From Planctomycetota bacterium (GTDB lineage Bacteria > Planctomycetota > PUPC01 > DSUN01): a stretch of DNA of 6,332 nt. Below the pieces are notes generated by a model. The model did not search any database and was not told the origin of the DNA. It worked only from the letters and a program-made list of their open reading frames with translations. The stretch is taken from the NCBI GenBank assembly GCA_016872875.1, contig VGYW01000461.1, positions 1-6,332 of the forward strand. The letters run 5' to 3'. Shown piece after piece: positions 1-6,332 of this stretch (position 1 is its first letter; each line of letters opens with the position of its first letter). The translations under genes and the position numbers were made by a program.

Positions 1-165
1 CTTCGGGGGCTCTACGCTGGCGGGGCCTTTTCCCAGGGCTCCCTTCGGTCGCCCTGGGCTACGGCTCAAACGCCCCCATTCGGGGGCTAAACCCCAGCCC
101 CCAGAAGATGTGGGCAAAGATCAGGGCGAAGCCCTGGGCTGCTATAGTACGCCCCTGTCGGGGCT
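1..165. repeat. Composite two-hairpin intergenic repeat, two copies plus a fragment
   Basis: Each unit has a hairpin ending in GCCCTGGGCT, then a 10-nt spacer, then a second C/G hairpin. In copy A, CCCAGGGC (32-39) pairs perfectly with GCCCTGGG (51-58), and GCCCCC (72-77) pairs with GGGGGC (82-87) around a 4-nt loop. In copy B, CAGGGC (122-127) pairs with GCCCTG (131-136), and GCCCC (151-155) pairs with GGGGC (160-164), again around a 4-nt loop. Bases 2-11 repeat bases 79-88 exactly, so the window opens with the tail of another unit. GGGGGCT (82-88) can instead pair with AGCCCCC (96-102), giving two mutually exclusive folds. The unit looks like a dispersed REP-like intergenic element. It could also act as a terminator or mRNA-end structure for a gene to the left of the window, but there is no T-tract. 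Confidence 0.6.
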
Positions 166-291
166 CCAGAGTCGTTCACCAGAATTGGGGCGCCGGGGTC
201 ACGATTGGCGCAGATTTCTCATGGAACCAGCGGGCCGGAGGCGCGTCTAAGAAGTCTGAGGAGGCGGAGTCTCCATGTCCTGCGCCCTTGA
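166..291. other. Leader region with no recognised gene
   Basis: Together with the repeats at 1-165 this makes about 300 bases without a supported gene upstream of the A2M start. I see no convincing -35/-10 pair. The TATAGT at 143-148 lies in the spacer of a repeat copy and has no matching -35 box at normal distance. A purine-rich GAGGAGG (259-265) lies 9 nt before an ATG at 275 that opens a six-codon ORF; its stop (293-295) overlaps the alternative ATG at 292. The frame of the large gene is closed by a TGA at 289-291, so its start must lie downstream of that. Confidence 0.5.
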
Positions 292-294
292 ATG

Positions 295-299
295 AGGAG
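295..299 (+). promoter_or_regulatory. Ribosome binding site for the A2M gene (decides the start at 310)
   Basis: AGGAG lies 10 nt before the ATG at 310, with a second purine run (GAAGAGG, 301-307) closer in. The earlier in-frame ATG at 292 has no Shine-Dalgarno-like sequence at suitable distance and would put the acidic stretch MRSEEA ahead of the signal peptide. Starting at 310 gives a conventional basic n-region followed by a hydrophobic core, so 310 is preferred. Confidence 0.7.
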
Positions 300-309
300 C
301 GAAGAGGCC

Positions 310-3300
310 ATGTCTACACTTGTCAGGCGGGTGGTGAAGGGGGTGGGGCTGGTCGTCGTCACGGGACTTGTCCTGACGGCGTTCGGCCAAAGACTGGCGA
401 GCGAGGATGAGCTTTACTCCAACGGGGTCAGGAACTTCCGTGAGAAGTCGTTCCGCCCGGCGACGGAGGCTTTTGAGGAACTGCTCAAGCGGTTCCCGAA
501 GTCGGAACGGGCTCGCGAGGCGCAGTTCCTGCTCGGCGAGGCCTACCGCATCGCCCGCCAGTTCGGGAACGAGCCGACGTATCCCAAGGCGGAGACTGCA
601 TTTAAGGTGTTGACGGAGGGGACGGTGGAGGACCTTTGGAAGGCGCGGGGCCAGCGGGGGCTGGCACAGTTGTATATCGGCTGGAACTACTGGCAGCGGC
701 AGCAGGAGGTGAGGGACCTGCTGGACAAGTCGGCAGCCGGCTTCGAGAAGGCGGTGAAGAAGGACTCGCCTGTGGGCCTAAAGCGCGAGCTGGCCGAGGT
801 TTACATCGAGCGAATCCAGGCCGGGGTGAACGAGATGGGCTACATGTCGCCCGACCAGGTGAAGGAGATGTTGAAGCAGCGTGAGGAGTCGAAGAAGGCG
901 GCGGAGCCTGCGGCGAAGGCGGCGCCGGCTCCCGCGGCGCAGCCGGCGGCTCCCGCCGCACCGGTGCGGCAGATGGCGGCGCCGGCGGCAGAGCGGCGCG
1001 GCATGAGGGCGCCGATGCCGCCACGGCCCATGCCGGTGCCCCAAGACCCCGACGAGGCGTTCAAGAAGCGACTCGAATGGTATAAGCAGGTGGACGAGCT
1101 GATTGCGAAGGTTGACGCCCTGGGGGCGGGGAAGGACCTCGAGGCGAAGGCCAGATGGACCGTGGGACAGCGGAGCGGGAGCGATGAGTACCTGCTGCAA
1201 ATCGTTGAGAAATATGCAGATACGGAGTGGTGGGACGATGCAGTGTTCCACCTTGCCCAGCGGCGCGAGAGCCAGGGGAAGTTCATCGAGGCCATCGCGC
1301 TCTACGCCAAGCTCACCGAGCGGCTCAACGAGCAGCAGAGCCGCTTCGTGCGCAACGCCAGGCAGCAGGTGGAGAACATCCGCCGGCCGCAGCTCACCGT
1401 CCACTCGCAATACGCCTGCCTGCCGGGCGTGAAGCCATCGCTCGGCTACTCGTGGCGGAACCAGGACAAGGCGACGTTCCGCATCTTCCGCGCCGAACCC
1501 TTCGGCCAGCCGCACCACGCCGACCTCCACAGCATGGCCCGCGCCGGCAAGGGGCAAGAGCTCAAGGCATGGGACGTGCCCCTCGAGAACAGGAAGGAGC
1601 ACGAATACCACAACTCCCAGATGGAACTGGACTTGAGCGAGCAAGGCGTCTACCTGATCACGGCCGACGGCGGCGGGGTGCATGCCGAAGCGACCGTGCT
1701 GATCAGCCAGTTGGCCATCGTGACCAAGGGCGCGCACGACAAGACGGTAACCTACGTGGCCGACGCGCTTTCGGGCGAGCCGGTCCCCACGGCGGACGTG
1801 CAGGTGGCCTGGTGCTGGTGGGACGGCGGCGGGCAGAGGTGGGCCAACGCCAAGGGCGCCACAAACGATGGCGGCTTCTTCACCCACCCCGTGACCGACC
1901 AGCGGCACAGCCAGTTCTACCTCCTCGCCAGGAAGGGCAACTCCTACGCCTTCACCAACTCGCATCGCGGCTGGTGGAGCCCGATGCAGCCGGGGCTGTG
2001 GCTCTATGGCTATACGGACCGCCCGGCCTATCGCCCCGACGAAGATGTCCACTTCAAGTTCATCGCCCGCCACTACAACGGCAACGAGTTCGAGAATCTG
2101 GCGGGCAAGCCCTACATCGTGGTCATCAACGACCCGCAGGGCGGCAAGCTGTATGAGAAGACCCTCACGACCAACGAGAACGGCACCCTGACGGACACAG
2201 TGAAGCTGGCCAAGGAACCGAAGCTGGGCCAGTACAGTATCAACGTCCGTCAGCCCGACAACCGCGGCAGCGGTCACGCACAGTTCAGGGTAGAGGAGTA
2301 CAAGCTCCCCGAATACAAGGTGGAGATCACCACGAGCAAGGACACCTACCGCGTGGGGGAGAAGCTGGAGCTCAAGATCGCGGCCAGCTTCTACTTCGGC
2401 GGCCCGGTGCAGGAGGCCGACTGCGAGGTCGTGGTCCGACAGAATGAGTACTGGCATTACTACGTCCCCTACCGCAAGTATGCCTGGTACTATGAGGACT
2501 ACGAGGGCTTCGGGCGCCGTGGCCGCTGGTGGGGCGGCCGGGGCGGTGGCGGCACGGTGGTGAAGACCGAGAAGCTCAAGACCGATGCCAAGGGCATCGC
2601 CACCGTGACCATCGAGACTCCTCAACTCCCCGAGCAGGAGGACCAGCGGCGCGACTACACCTACTCGGTGGAGGCGCGCGTGGTAGACAAGAGCCGCCGC
2701 GAGATCAGAGGCTCCAAAGACATCCGCGTAACCGTCAAGCCCTTCTACGTTTACGTCAATCCCAAGAACCACGTCTACCTGCCCGGCGACAGGATCGAGG
2801 TGGACGTGATGGCGAAGAACGCGAACGACAAGCCGGTCAAGACGGAGGGCATGTTCCGCGTCTTCCTGGCCAGCTATAGCGAGGAGAAGGAGAAGACGCT
2901 CCGCAAAGAGGGCAAGCCCTACGACACGAAGGCGGTCTACGACCTGAAAGAGCTCGACGCCCAGAAGCTCGCCACAAAGGACGACGGCACAGCCACTTAC
3001 GCCTTCACCCCCGACCAGGCAGGCTACCTCCTGCTTGAAATGACCGCCCTCACCGCCAAGGAGGAGAAGGTCATTGGCAGCGGATGGGCCTGGGTCGCCT
3101 CCAAGAAGGAAAAGTACCTCGGCGTCCGCCTCAGCGGCGTCCAGGTCATCCCCGACAAGCAGACCTACAAGAAGGGCGAGACGGCGCAGGTGCTCCTCGT
3201 CTCCCAGTACCCCAACGCCCACGTGTGGCTAGGTGTCGAGGGCGACAGGATTTACGACGACCAACTGGTGGTTGTCCGCGAGCGCTCAAAGCTCATCACG

Positions 3301-6087
3301 ATGCCGATCAAGGACGAGTATTCGCCCAACGTGTTCGTGACCGCGAACATGGTGAAGGAGGCGATGCTCTGGCGCCATCAGGCCCAACTCGTTGTCCCGC
3401 CTGAAGATAAGTTCATTGACGTGAAGATCACCACGGCCAAGAAGACCTATCTCCCCGGCGAGACCGCCCAGTTCGAAATCCAGGCCACCGACCACAAGGG
3501 GCAACCCGTCCAGGCCGAGCTATCTCTAGGAGTAGTGGACAGTTCGGTCTACTACATCCAGAGCGAGTATGCCCAGGACATCCGCCAGTTCTTCTACGGC
3601 CGCAAGCGGGGCCTGGCGATCAACACCAACTCCAGCTTCTCGCAGCTCCGCTACAAGCGGGCTGGCGAAGCGGCGGAGGAGCAAGCCGAGGCGCGGCAGC
3701 AGCTTGGCCAGTTGAGGGAGCAGCGGCTCCGCGGCGCCATGGACGAAGGCGCCGGCTGGGGCGGCGGCGTCGAGCGCGAGTTCGCCCGCCGCGCGATGGC
3801 ACCTTCAGCGGCCAAGGCCGCGGCCGAGCCCCAGATGGCCAACGCCATGGCGGCCGATGGGAGGATGATGGACAGGGCGGAGAAGAAGGGCGGCGGCCCT
3901 GGCGCAGGCTCCCCCGAAGAGCTCGCCGAAGCCGTGATGCGCGAGGACTTCAGGGCGACGGCCTTCTGGCAACCCGCCGTCACCACCGGCGCCGATGGCA
4001 GGGCGCTCGTGCAGGTGAAGTTCCCCGATAGCCTGACCGACTGGACGGCGACCGCAAGAGCCGTGGACAAGAGGACTTGCGTCGGCACCGTCACCTTCAG
4101 CACGCAAACGAAGAAGAACATCATCGTCCGCCTCCAGTGCCCGCGCTTCTTCCAGGAGAAGGACACCGTCACCCTCTCGGCAATCGTCCACAATTATCTG
4201 GAAGTCGAGAAGGCGGTGAAGGTTACGCTCAAGCAGACTGGCCTGAGCGTCACCCAGGCGCCCGTCGTCACCGTCAAGGTGCCCAAGGGCGGCGAGGAGC
4301 GGGTGGACTGGCTGGCCCAGGTCACTACACCCGGCGAGGCGAAGGTGCAAGTGCTTGCCCAGACCGATGTTGAATCCGACGCGATGGGCAAGACCTTCCC
4401 CGTCCTCCCCCACGGCATCGAGAAGTTCCTCGCCAAGAGCGGCTCCGTGGGCGAGCCACTCAGCGCCGCCGAGACCAAGCCAGGCGAAAGCCCCCCTCTG
4501 AAGAGCGAGGCGACTGAAACCCTCGTCCTCCCGGCCCAACGCAATAACCTGGCTACAGTTATGAACATTGACCTAAGCCCCTCGATTGCCTCGACCATGC
4601 TCAACGCCCTCGACTACCTGGCGCAGTACCCCTACGGGTGCGTGGAGCAGACGATGAGCCGCTTCGTCCCCGCGGTCGTCGCGGCCAAGACCCTCCGCGA
4701 CCTCGGCGTGCGCAACGAGGCACTCGAGGCCAAACTGCCCGACATGATAAGTAAAGGGCTGGACAGGATTTACAGCTTCCAGCGCGGCGATGGCGGCTGG
4801 GGCTGGTGGGGCGGCGCACCCCAGTGCGATCCCTGGATGACCGCCTACGCGACCTATGGCCTGACCCTCGCCAAGCAAGCAGGGGTTAACGTAGACGACA
4901 GCCGCATCCAGCGCGGCGTCGCCGCCCTCAAGGCCAACCTTGTCCAGATCGAAAACTCGGATGACTCGCTGGCCTACGCACTCTATGTGCTTGCCCAGCA
5001 CAAGGTTACGGAGCCGAAATGGCTCGAGGCCGTCTGGGGCCGCCGCGAGAAGCTCAACGCCTACACCCGCGCCCTCATGGCCCTCACCTTCAACAAGCTC
5101 GGCGACCACGAACGCGCCCGCATCATGCTCCGAAACCTCGAAGACCGCCTCGACGAGGACAAGGAGAACAAGACGGCCCACTGGGGCAAGACCCAGGGCT
5201 ACTGGCGCTGGAGCGACGACGCGGTAGAGGCAACCTCTTACGCACTAAAGGCTTACATCGCCGAGGAGCCCAACAGCCGCATCATCAAGCCGACCATGAA
5301 GTGGCTCGTCTTCAATCGCCGCGGCAACCAGTGGAAGTCCACCCGCGACACCGCCAAGGCCGTCTACGCCCTCTCCGACTACATCCAGACCTCCCGCGAG
5401 CTCGACCCCAACTACAAAGTCACCGTCTTCGTCAACGACAAGCCGGTCAAGGAGCTCGTCGTAAACAAGGAGAACGCGCTGAAGCTCGATGGCCGCATCT
5501 CCTTGGGCGACAGCGACTTGAAGAGCGGCGAAAACAAAATCCGCATCGTCAAGGAAGGCGCCGGAAACCTCTACTACACCACCGGCATGTACTTCTACAC
5601 CAAGGAGGACAAGATCACCGGCGCCGGCCACGAGCTCTTCGTCAACCGCACCATGCAGAAGCTCGAGCTCGACAAGGAGAACAAGGAGAAGCGGACGCCC
5701 CTCGACTACGGCGCAAGGCTCAACAGCGGCGACCGCATCGAGGTCACGCTCGACATCGAGGCCAAGAACGACTACGAGTACCTGGTCTTCGAGGACCCGA
5801 AGCCGAGTGGTTGCGAAGCCGTAGAGGTGCGTAGCGGCTGGACTTATGGCGGCGGCCTCGGCGCCTACATGGAAGTCCGCGACCAGAAGACCTGCTTCTT
5901 CGTCAGCCGCCTCGCGCAGGGCAAGAGCAAGCTCACCTACCTCCTCCGGGCGGAGGTCCCTGGCACCTTCAACGCCCTGCCCACCAAGGGCTACGCGATG
6001 TATGTGCCTGACATCCGCGGCCTTAGCGACGAAATGCGCCTCCTCATCGGCGAGCGCCCGGCGACCACCGTCGGCATGCTTCGCTGA
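310..6087 (+). CDS. Exported thioester-containing alpha-2-macroglobulin family protein with N-terminal TPR module
   Basis: The likely role is a broad-range protease trap outside the cytoplasm: cleavage of a bait region exposes a Cys-Gln thioester that captures the attacker. Seen in 1,925 residues: a signal peptide (about 1-26, RR/K n-region, likely cut after AFG, no lipobox Cys); TPR/YbgF-like helices (about 32-190); a Pro/Ala linker (195-247); a second helical block (248-360); then macroglobulin beta-domains. Strand motifs recur at 569-577 (TDRPAYRPD), 679-684, 822-827, 952-957 and 1046-1051. A bait-like Ala/Gly/Arg/Met-rich stretch spans about 1084-1211. The A2M core follows (about 1212-1300, with FRATAFWQP), then the thioester domain (about 1416-1695) with CVEQ at 1444-1447, DGGWGWW at 1494-1500, and WKSTRDTA at 1675-1682. 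A C-terminal MG10-like domain spans about 1785-1925. The gene is intact, has no frameshift, and appears monocistronic here. Related proteins include E. coli YfhM, which lacks this TPR front. Family is near certain; the physiological target is inferred. Confidence 0.95.
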   Translation: MSTLVRRVVKGVGLVVVTGLVLTAFGQRLASEDELYSNGVRNFREKSFRPATEAFEELLKRFPKSERAREAQFLLGEAYRIARQFGNEPTYPKAETAFKVLTEGTVEDLWKARGQRGLAQLYIGWNYWQRQQEVRDLLDKSAAGFEKAVKKDSPVGLKRELAEVYIERIQAGVNEMGYMSPDQVKEMLKQREESKKAAEPAAKAAPAPAAQPAAPAAPVRQMAAPAAERRGMRAPMPPRPMPVPQDPDEAFKKRLEWYKQVDELIAKVDALGAGKDLEAKARWTVGQRSGSDEYLLQIVEKYADTEWWDDAVFHLAQRRESQGKFIEAIALYAKLTERLNEQQSRFVRNARQQVENIRRPQLTVHSQYACLPGVKPSLGYSWRNQDKATFRIFRAEPFGQPHHADLHSMARAGKGQELKAWDVPLENRKEHEYHNSQMELDLSEQGVYLITADGGGVHAEATVLISQLAIVTKGAHDKTVTYVADALSGEPVPTADVQVAWCWWDGGGQRWANAKGATNDGGFFTHPVTDQRHSQFYLLARKGNSYAFTNSHRGWWSPMQPGLWLYGYTDRPAYRPDEDVHFKFIARHYNGNEFENLAGKPYIVVINDPQGGKLYEKTLTTNENGTLTDTVKLAKEPKLGQYSINVRQPDNRGSGHAQFRVEEYKLPEYKVEITTSKDTYRVGEKLELKIAASFYFGGPVQEADCEVVVRQNEYWHYYVPYRKYAWYYEDYEGFGRRGRWWGGRGGGGTVVKTEKLKTDAKGIATVTIETPQLPEQEDQRRDYTYSVEARVVDKSRREIRGSKDIRVTVKPFYVYVNPKNHVYLPGDRIEVDVMAKNANDKPVKTEGMFRVFLASYSEEKEKTLRKEGKPYDTKAVYDLKELDAQKLATKDDGTATYAFTPDQAGYLLLEMTALTAKEEKVIGSGWAWVASKKEKYLGVRLSGVQVIPDKQTYKKGETAQVLLVSQYPNAHVWLGVEGDRIYDDQLVVVRERSKLITMPIKDEYSPNVFVTANMVKEAMLWRHQAQLVVPPEDKFIDVKITTAKKTYLPGETAQFEIQATDHKGQPVQAELSLGVVDSSVYYIQSEYAQDIRQFFYGRKRGLAINTNSSFSQLRYKRAGEAAEEQAEARQQLGQLREQRLRGAMDEGAGWGGGVEREFARRAMAPSAAKAAAEPQMANAMAADGRMMDRAEKKGGGPGAGSPEELAEAVMREDFRATAFWQPAVTTGADGRALVQVKFPDSLTDWTATARAVDKRTCVGTVTFSTQTKKNIIVRLQCPRFFQEKDTVTLSAIVHNYLEVEKAVKVTLKQTGLSVTQAPVVTVKVPKGGEERVDWLAQVTTPGEAKVQVLAQTDVESDAMGKTFPVLPHGIEKFLAKSGSVGEPLSAAETKPGESPPLKSEATETLVLPAQRNNLATVMNIDLSPSIASTMLNALDYLAQYPYGCVEQTMSRFVPAVVAAKTLRDLGVRNEALEAKLPDMISKGLDRIYSFQRGDGGWGWWGGAPQCDPWMTAYATYGLTLAKQAGVNVDDSRIQRGVAALKANLVQIENSDDSLAYALYVLAQHKVTEPKWLEAVWGRREKLNAYTRALMALTFNKLGDHERARIMLRNLEDRLDEDKENKTAHWGKTQGYWRWSDDAVEATSYALKAYIAEEPNSRIIKPTMKWLVFNRRGNQWKSTRDTAKAVYALSDYIQTSRELDPNYKVTVFVNDKPVKELVVNKENALKLDGRISLGDSDLKSGENKIRIVKEGAGNLYYTTGMYFYTKEDKITGAGHELFVNRTMQKLELDKENKEKRTPLDYGARLNSGDRIEVTLDIEAKNDYEYLVFEDPKPSGCEAVEVRSGWTYGGGLGAYMEVRDQKTCFFVSRLAQGKSKLTYLLRAEVPGTFNALPTKGYAMYVPDIRGLSDEMRLLIGERPATTVGMLR

Positions 6088-6115
6088 GGCGGCTGTTCTT
6101 GCTCTCCCAGACCGG

Positions 6116-6169
6116 TCGGATCCGTCGAATCACTCGATTGAGTCGAGTGAATCGAGTTAGTCGAATCAG
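6116..6169. repeat. Tandem 9-nt TCGA-N5 repeat array
   Basis: Five contiguous 9-nt units begin with TCGA: TCGAATCAC (6125), TCGATTGAG (6134), TCGAGTGAA (6143), TCGAGTTAG (6152) and TCGAATCAG (6161). A degenerate sixth unit, TCGGATCCG (6116-6124), precedes them in phase. Because TCGA is palindromic, the array also folds: CACTCGA (6131-6137) pairs perfectly with TCGAGTG (6143-6149), with further imperfect pairing out to 6125/6155. The array starts 28 bases after the A2M stop codon and is clearly less GC-rich than its surroundings. Its function is unknown; it resembles the short-period intergenic arrays of several large bacterial genomes. Confidence 0.7.
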
Positions 6170-6184
6170 CGGCAGGGCGTGCGT

Positions 6185-6216
6185 ACCCTTCGGCTCCGCT
6201 CAGGACCGGCTCTGCG
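6185..6216. repeat. Fragment resembling a common dispersed intergenic repeat
   Basis: The stretch ACCCTTCGGCTCCGCTCAGG and the bases after it, with CGGCTC repeated at 6191-6196 and 6207-6212, look like a dispersed repeat often seen between genes in environmental bacterial genomes. Read on the minus strand, its shadow peptide contains PVLSGAEG, a string that recurs in spurious ORF translations from such repeats. The identification rests on memory of that pattern, not on a search. Confidence 0.4.
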
Positions 6217-6232
6217 CGCGGAACCCACAATC

Positions 6233-6260
6233 GGGCGGGCGGCTTCCCAGCCGCCCGCCC
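6233..6260 (+). terminator. Strong stem-loop, candidate terminator of the A2M gene
   Basis: GGGCGGGCGGCT (6233-6244) is the perfect reverse complement of AGCCGCCCGCCC (6249-6260), giving a 12-bp, almost all-G/C stem around a TCCC tetraloop. It lies about 145 bases after the stop codon. The following bases (ACTTCTTT) are only partly T-rich, so this may be a weak or Rho-assisted terminator, an mRNA 3'-end stabiliser, or a bidirectional hairpin shared with a gene to the right. No better terminator is visible after the stop codon. Confidence 0.5.
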
Positions 6261-6271
6261 ACTTCTTTGGC

Positions 6272-6314
6272 CACTTGTTCCCTTCTTCACTTGTCACTCT
6301 CACTCCTCACTCTC
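6272..6314. repeat. Degenerate CACT-type short repeats in a pyrimidine-rich tail
   Basis: CACTTGT occurs at 6272-6278 and 6288-6294. It is followed by CACTCT (6295), CACTCCT (6301) and CACTCTC (6308), a run with a period of 6-7 bases. The whole tail from 6261 to the window end is strongly C/T on the + strand. Read on the minus strand it is purine-rich (AGTGA-type units) and could be the leader of a leftward gene or repeat spacer. No ORF is supported here. Confidence 0.4.
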
Positions 6315-6332
6315 CCCCCCAAGGGTCCCTTT

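Noticed and set aside
143..148. TATAGT as a -10 promoter box
   Set aside because: There is no acceptable -35 box 16-18 nt upstream, and it lies in the variable spacer of a repeat copy.
1..165. CRISPR array or tRNA/riboswitch
   Set aside because: The repeats are only two diverged copies without uniform spacers, and I see no cloverleaf, T-loop (TTCRA) or known aptamer core. A dispersed hairpin repeat explains the pattern.
292..294. ATG at 292 as the start of the A2M gene
   Set aside because: It has no Shine-Dalgarno sequence at suitable spacing, and it would add MRSEEA, an unusual acidic front to a signal peptide. The ATG at 310 has AGGAG at 10 nt.
108..410. 100-codon + strand frame overlapping the A2M start
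   Set aside because: It begins inside the upstream hairpin repeat, has low-complexity Gly/Arg content, no family resemblance, and overlaps the signal-peptide coding region in another frame.
778..3222. 814-codon open frame on the minus strand opposite the A2M gene
   Set aside because: It is the complementary shadow of a GC-rich gene with few stops. The translation is Leu/Val/Gly/Arg/His-biased with no recognisable domain, while the + strand frame shows continuous A2M family motifs.
5991..6290. 99-codon open frame on the minus strand over the 3' flank
   Set aside because: It runs through the hairpin, the dispersed-repeat fragment (PVLSGAEG), the 9-nt array (a Ser/Thr-rich string) and into the end of the A2M gene. 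Its composition is explained by those repeats.

Overview
The window is dominated by one very long gene on the + strand (start at 310, stop codon ending at 6087; 1,925 residues). It encodes an exported bacterial alpha-2-macroglobulin (A2M) family protein with an intact thioester motif (Cys-Val-Glu-Gln, Cys1444 to Gln1447) and a TPR-like helical module fused to its N terminus. No other protein-coding or RNA gene could be supported on either strand. The many long ORFs in other frames are shadows of this GC-rich gene.

Layout. Bases 1-165 hold a composite hairpin repeat: two diverged copies of a two-hairpin unit, preceded by the tail of a third. Bases 166-291 show no recognisable gene or convincing promoter. 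A Shine-Dalgarno-like AGGAG (295-299) supports the ATG at 310. The A2M gene fills 310-6087. The last 245 bases are non-coding and repeat-rich: a tandem 9-nt TCGA-N5 array (6116-6169), a piece resembling a common dispersed intergenic repeat (about 6185-6216), a perfect 12-bp stem-loop that may terminate the transcript (6233-6260), and a pyrimidine-rich tail with degenerate CACT-type short repeats (6272-6314).

Organism. The DNA is GC-rich, the gene has a bacterial signal peptide and Shine-Dalgarno site, and both flanks carry hairpin and short-tandem repeats. A very large TPR-A2M protein with such flanks would fit Planctomycetota or a related environmental lineage. That is a judgement from general character only; no phylogenetic marker is present.

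Function. The fold order is signal peptide, TPR-like helices, Pro/Ala linker, second helical block, a series of macroglobulin (MG) beta-sandwich domains, a bait-like low-complexity stretch, the A2M core domain, the thioester alpha/alpha toroid and a C-terminal MG10-like domain. This matches a protease-trapping A2M that acts outside the cytoplasm. The TPR module probably docks it to a partner or to the envelope. The pbpC-type penicillin-binding protein gene that often accompanies enterobacterial A2Ms is not in the window, and the gene appears to be transcribed alone here.
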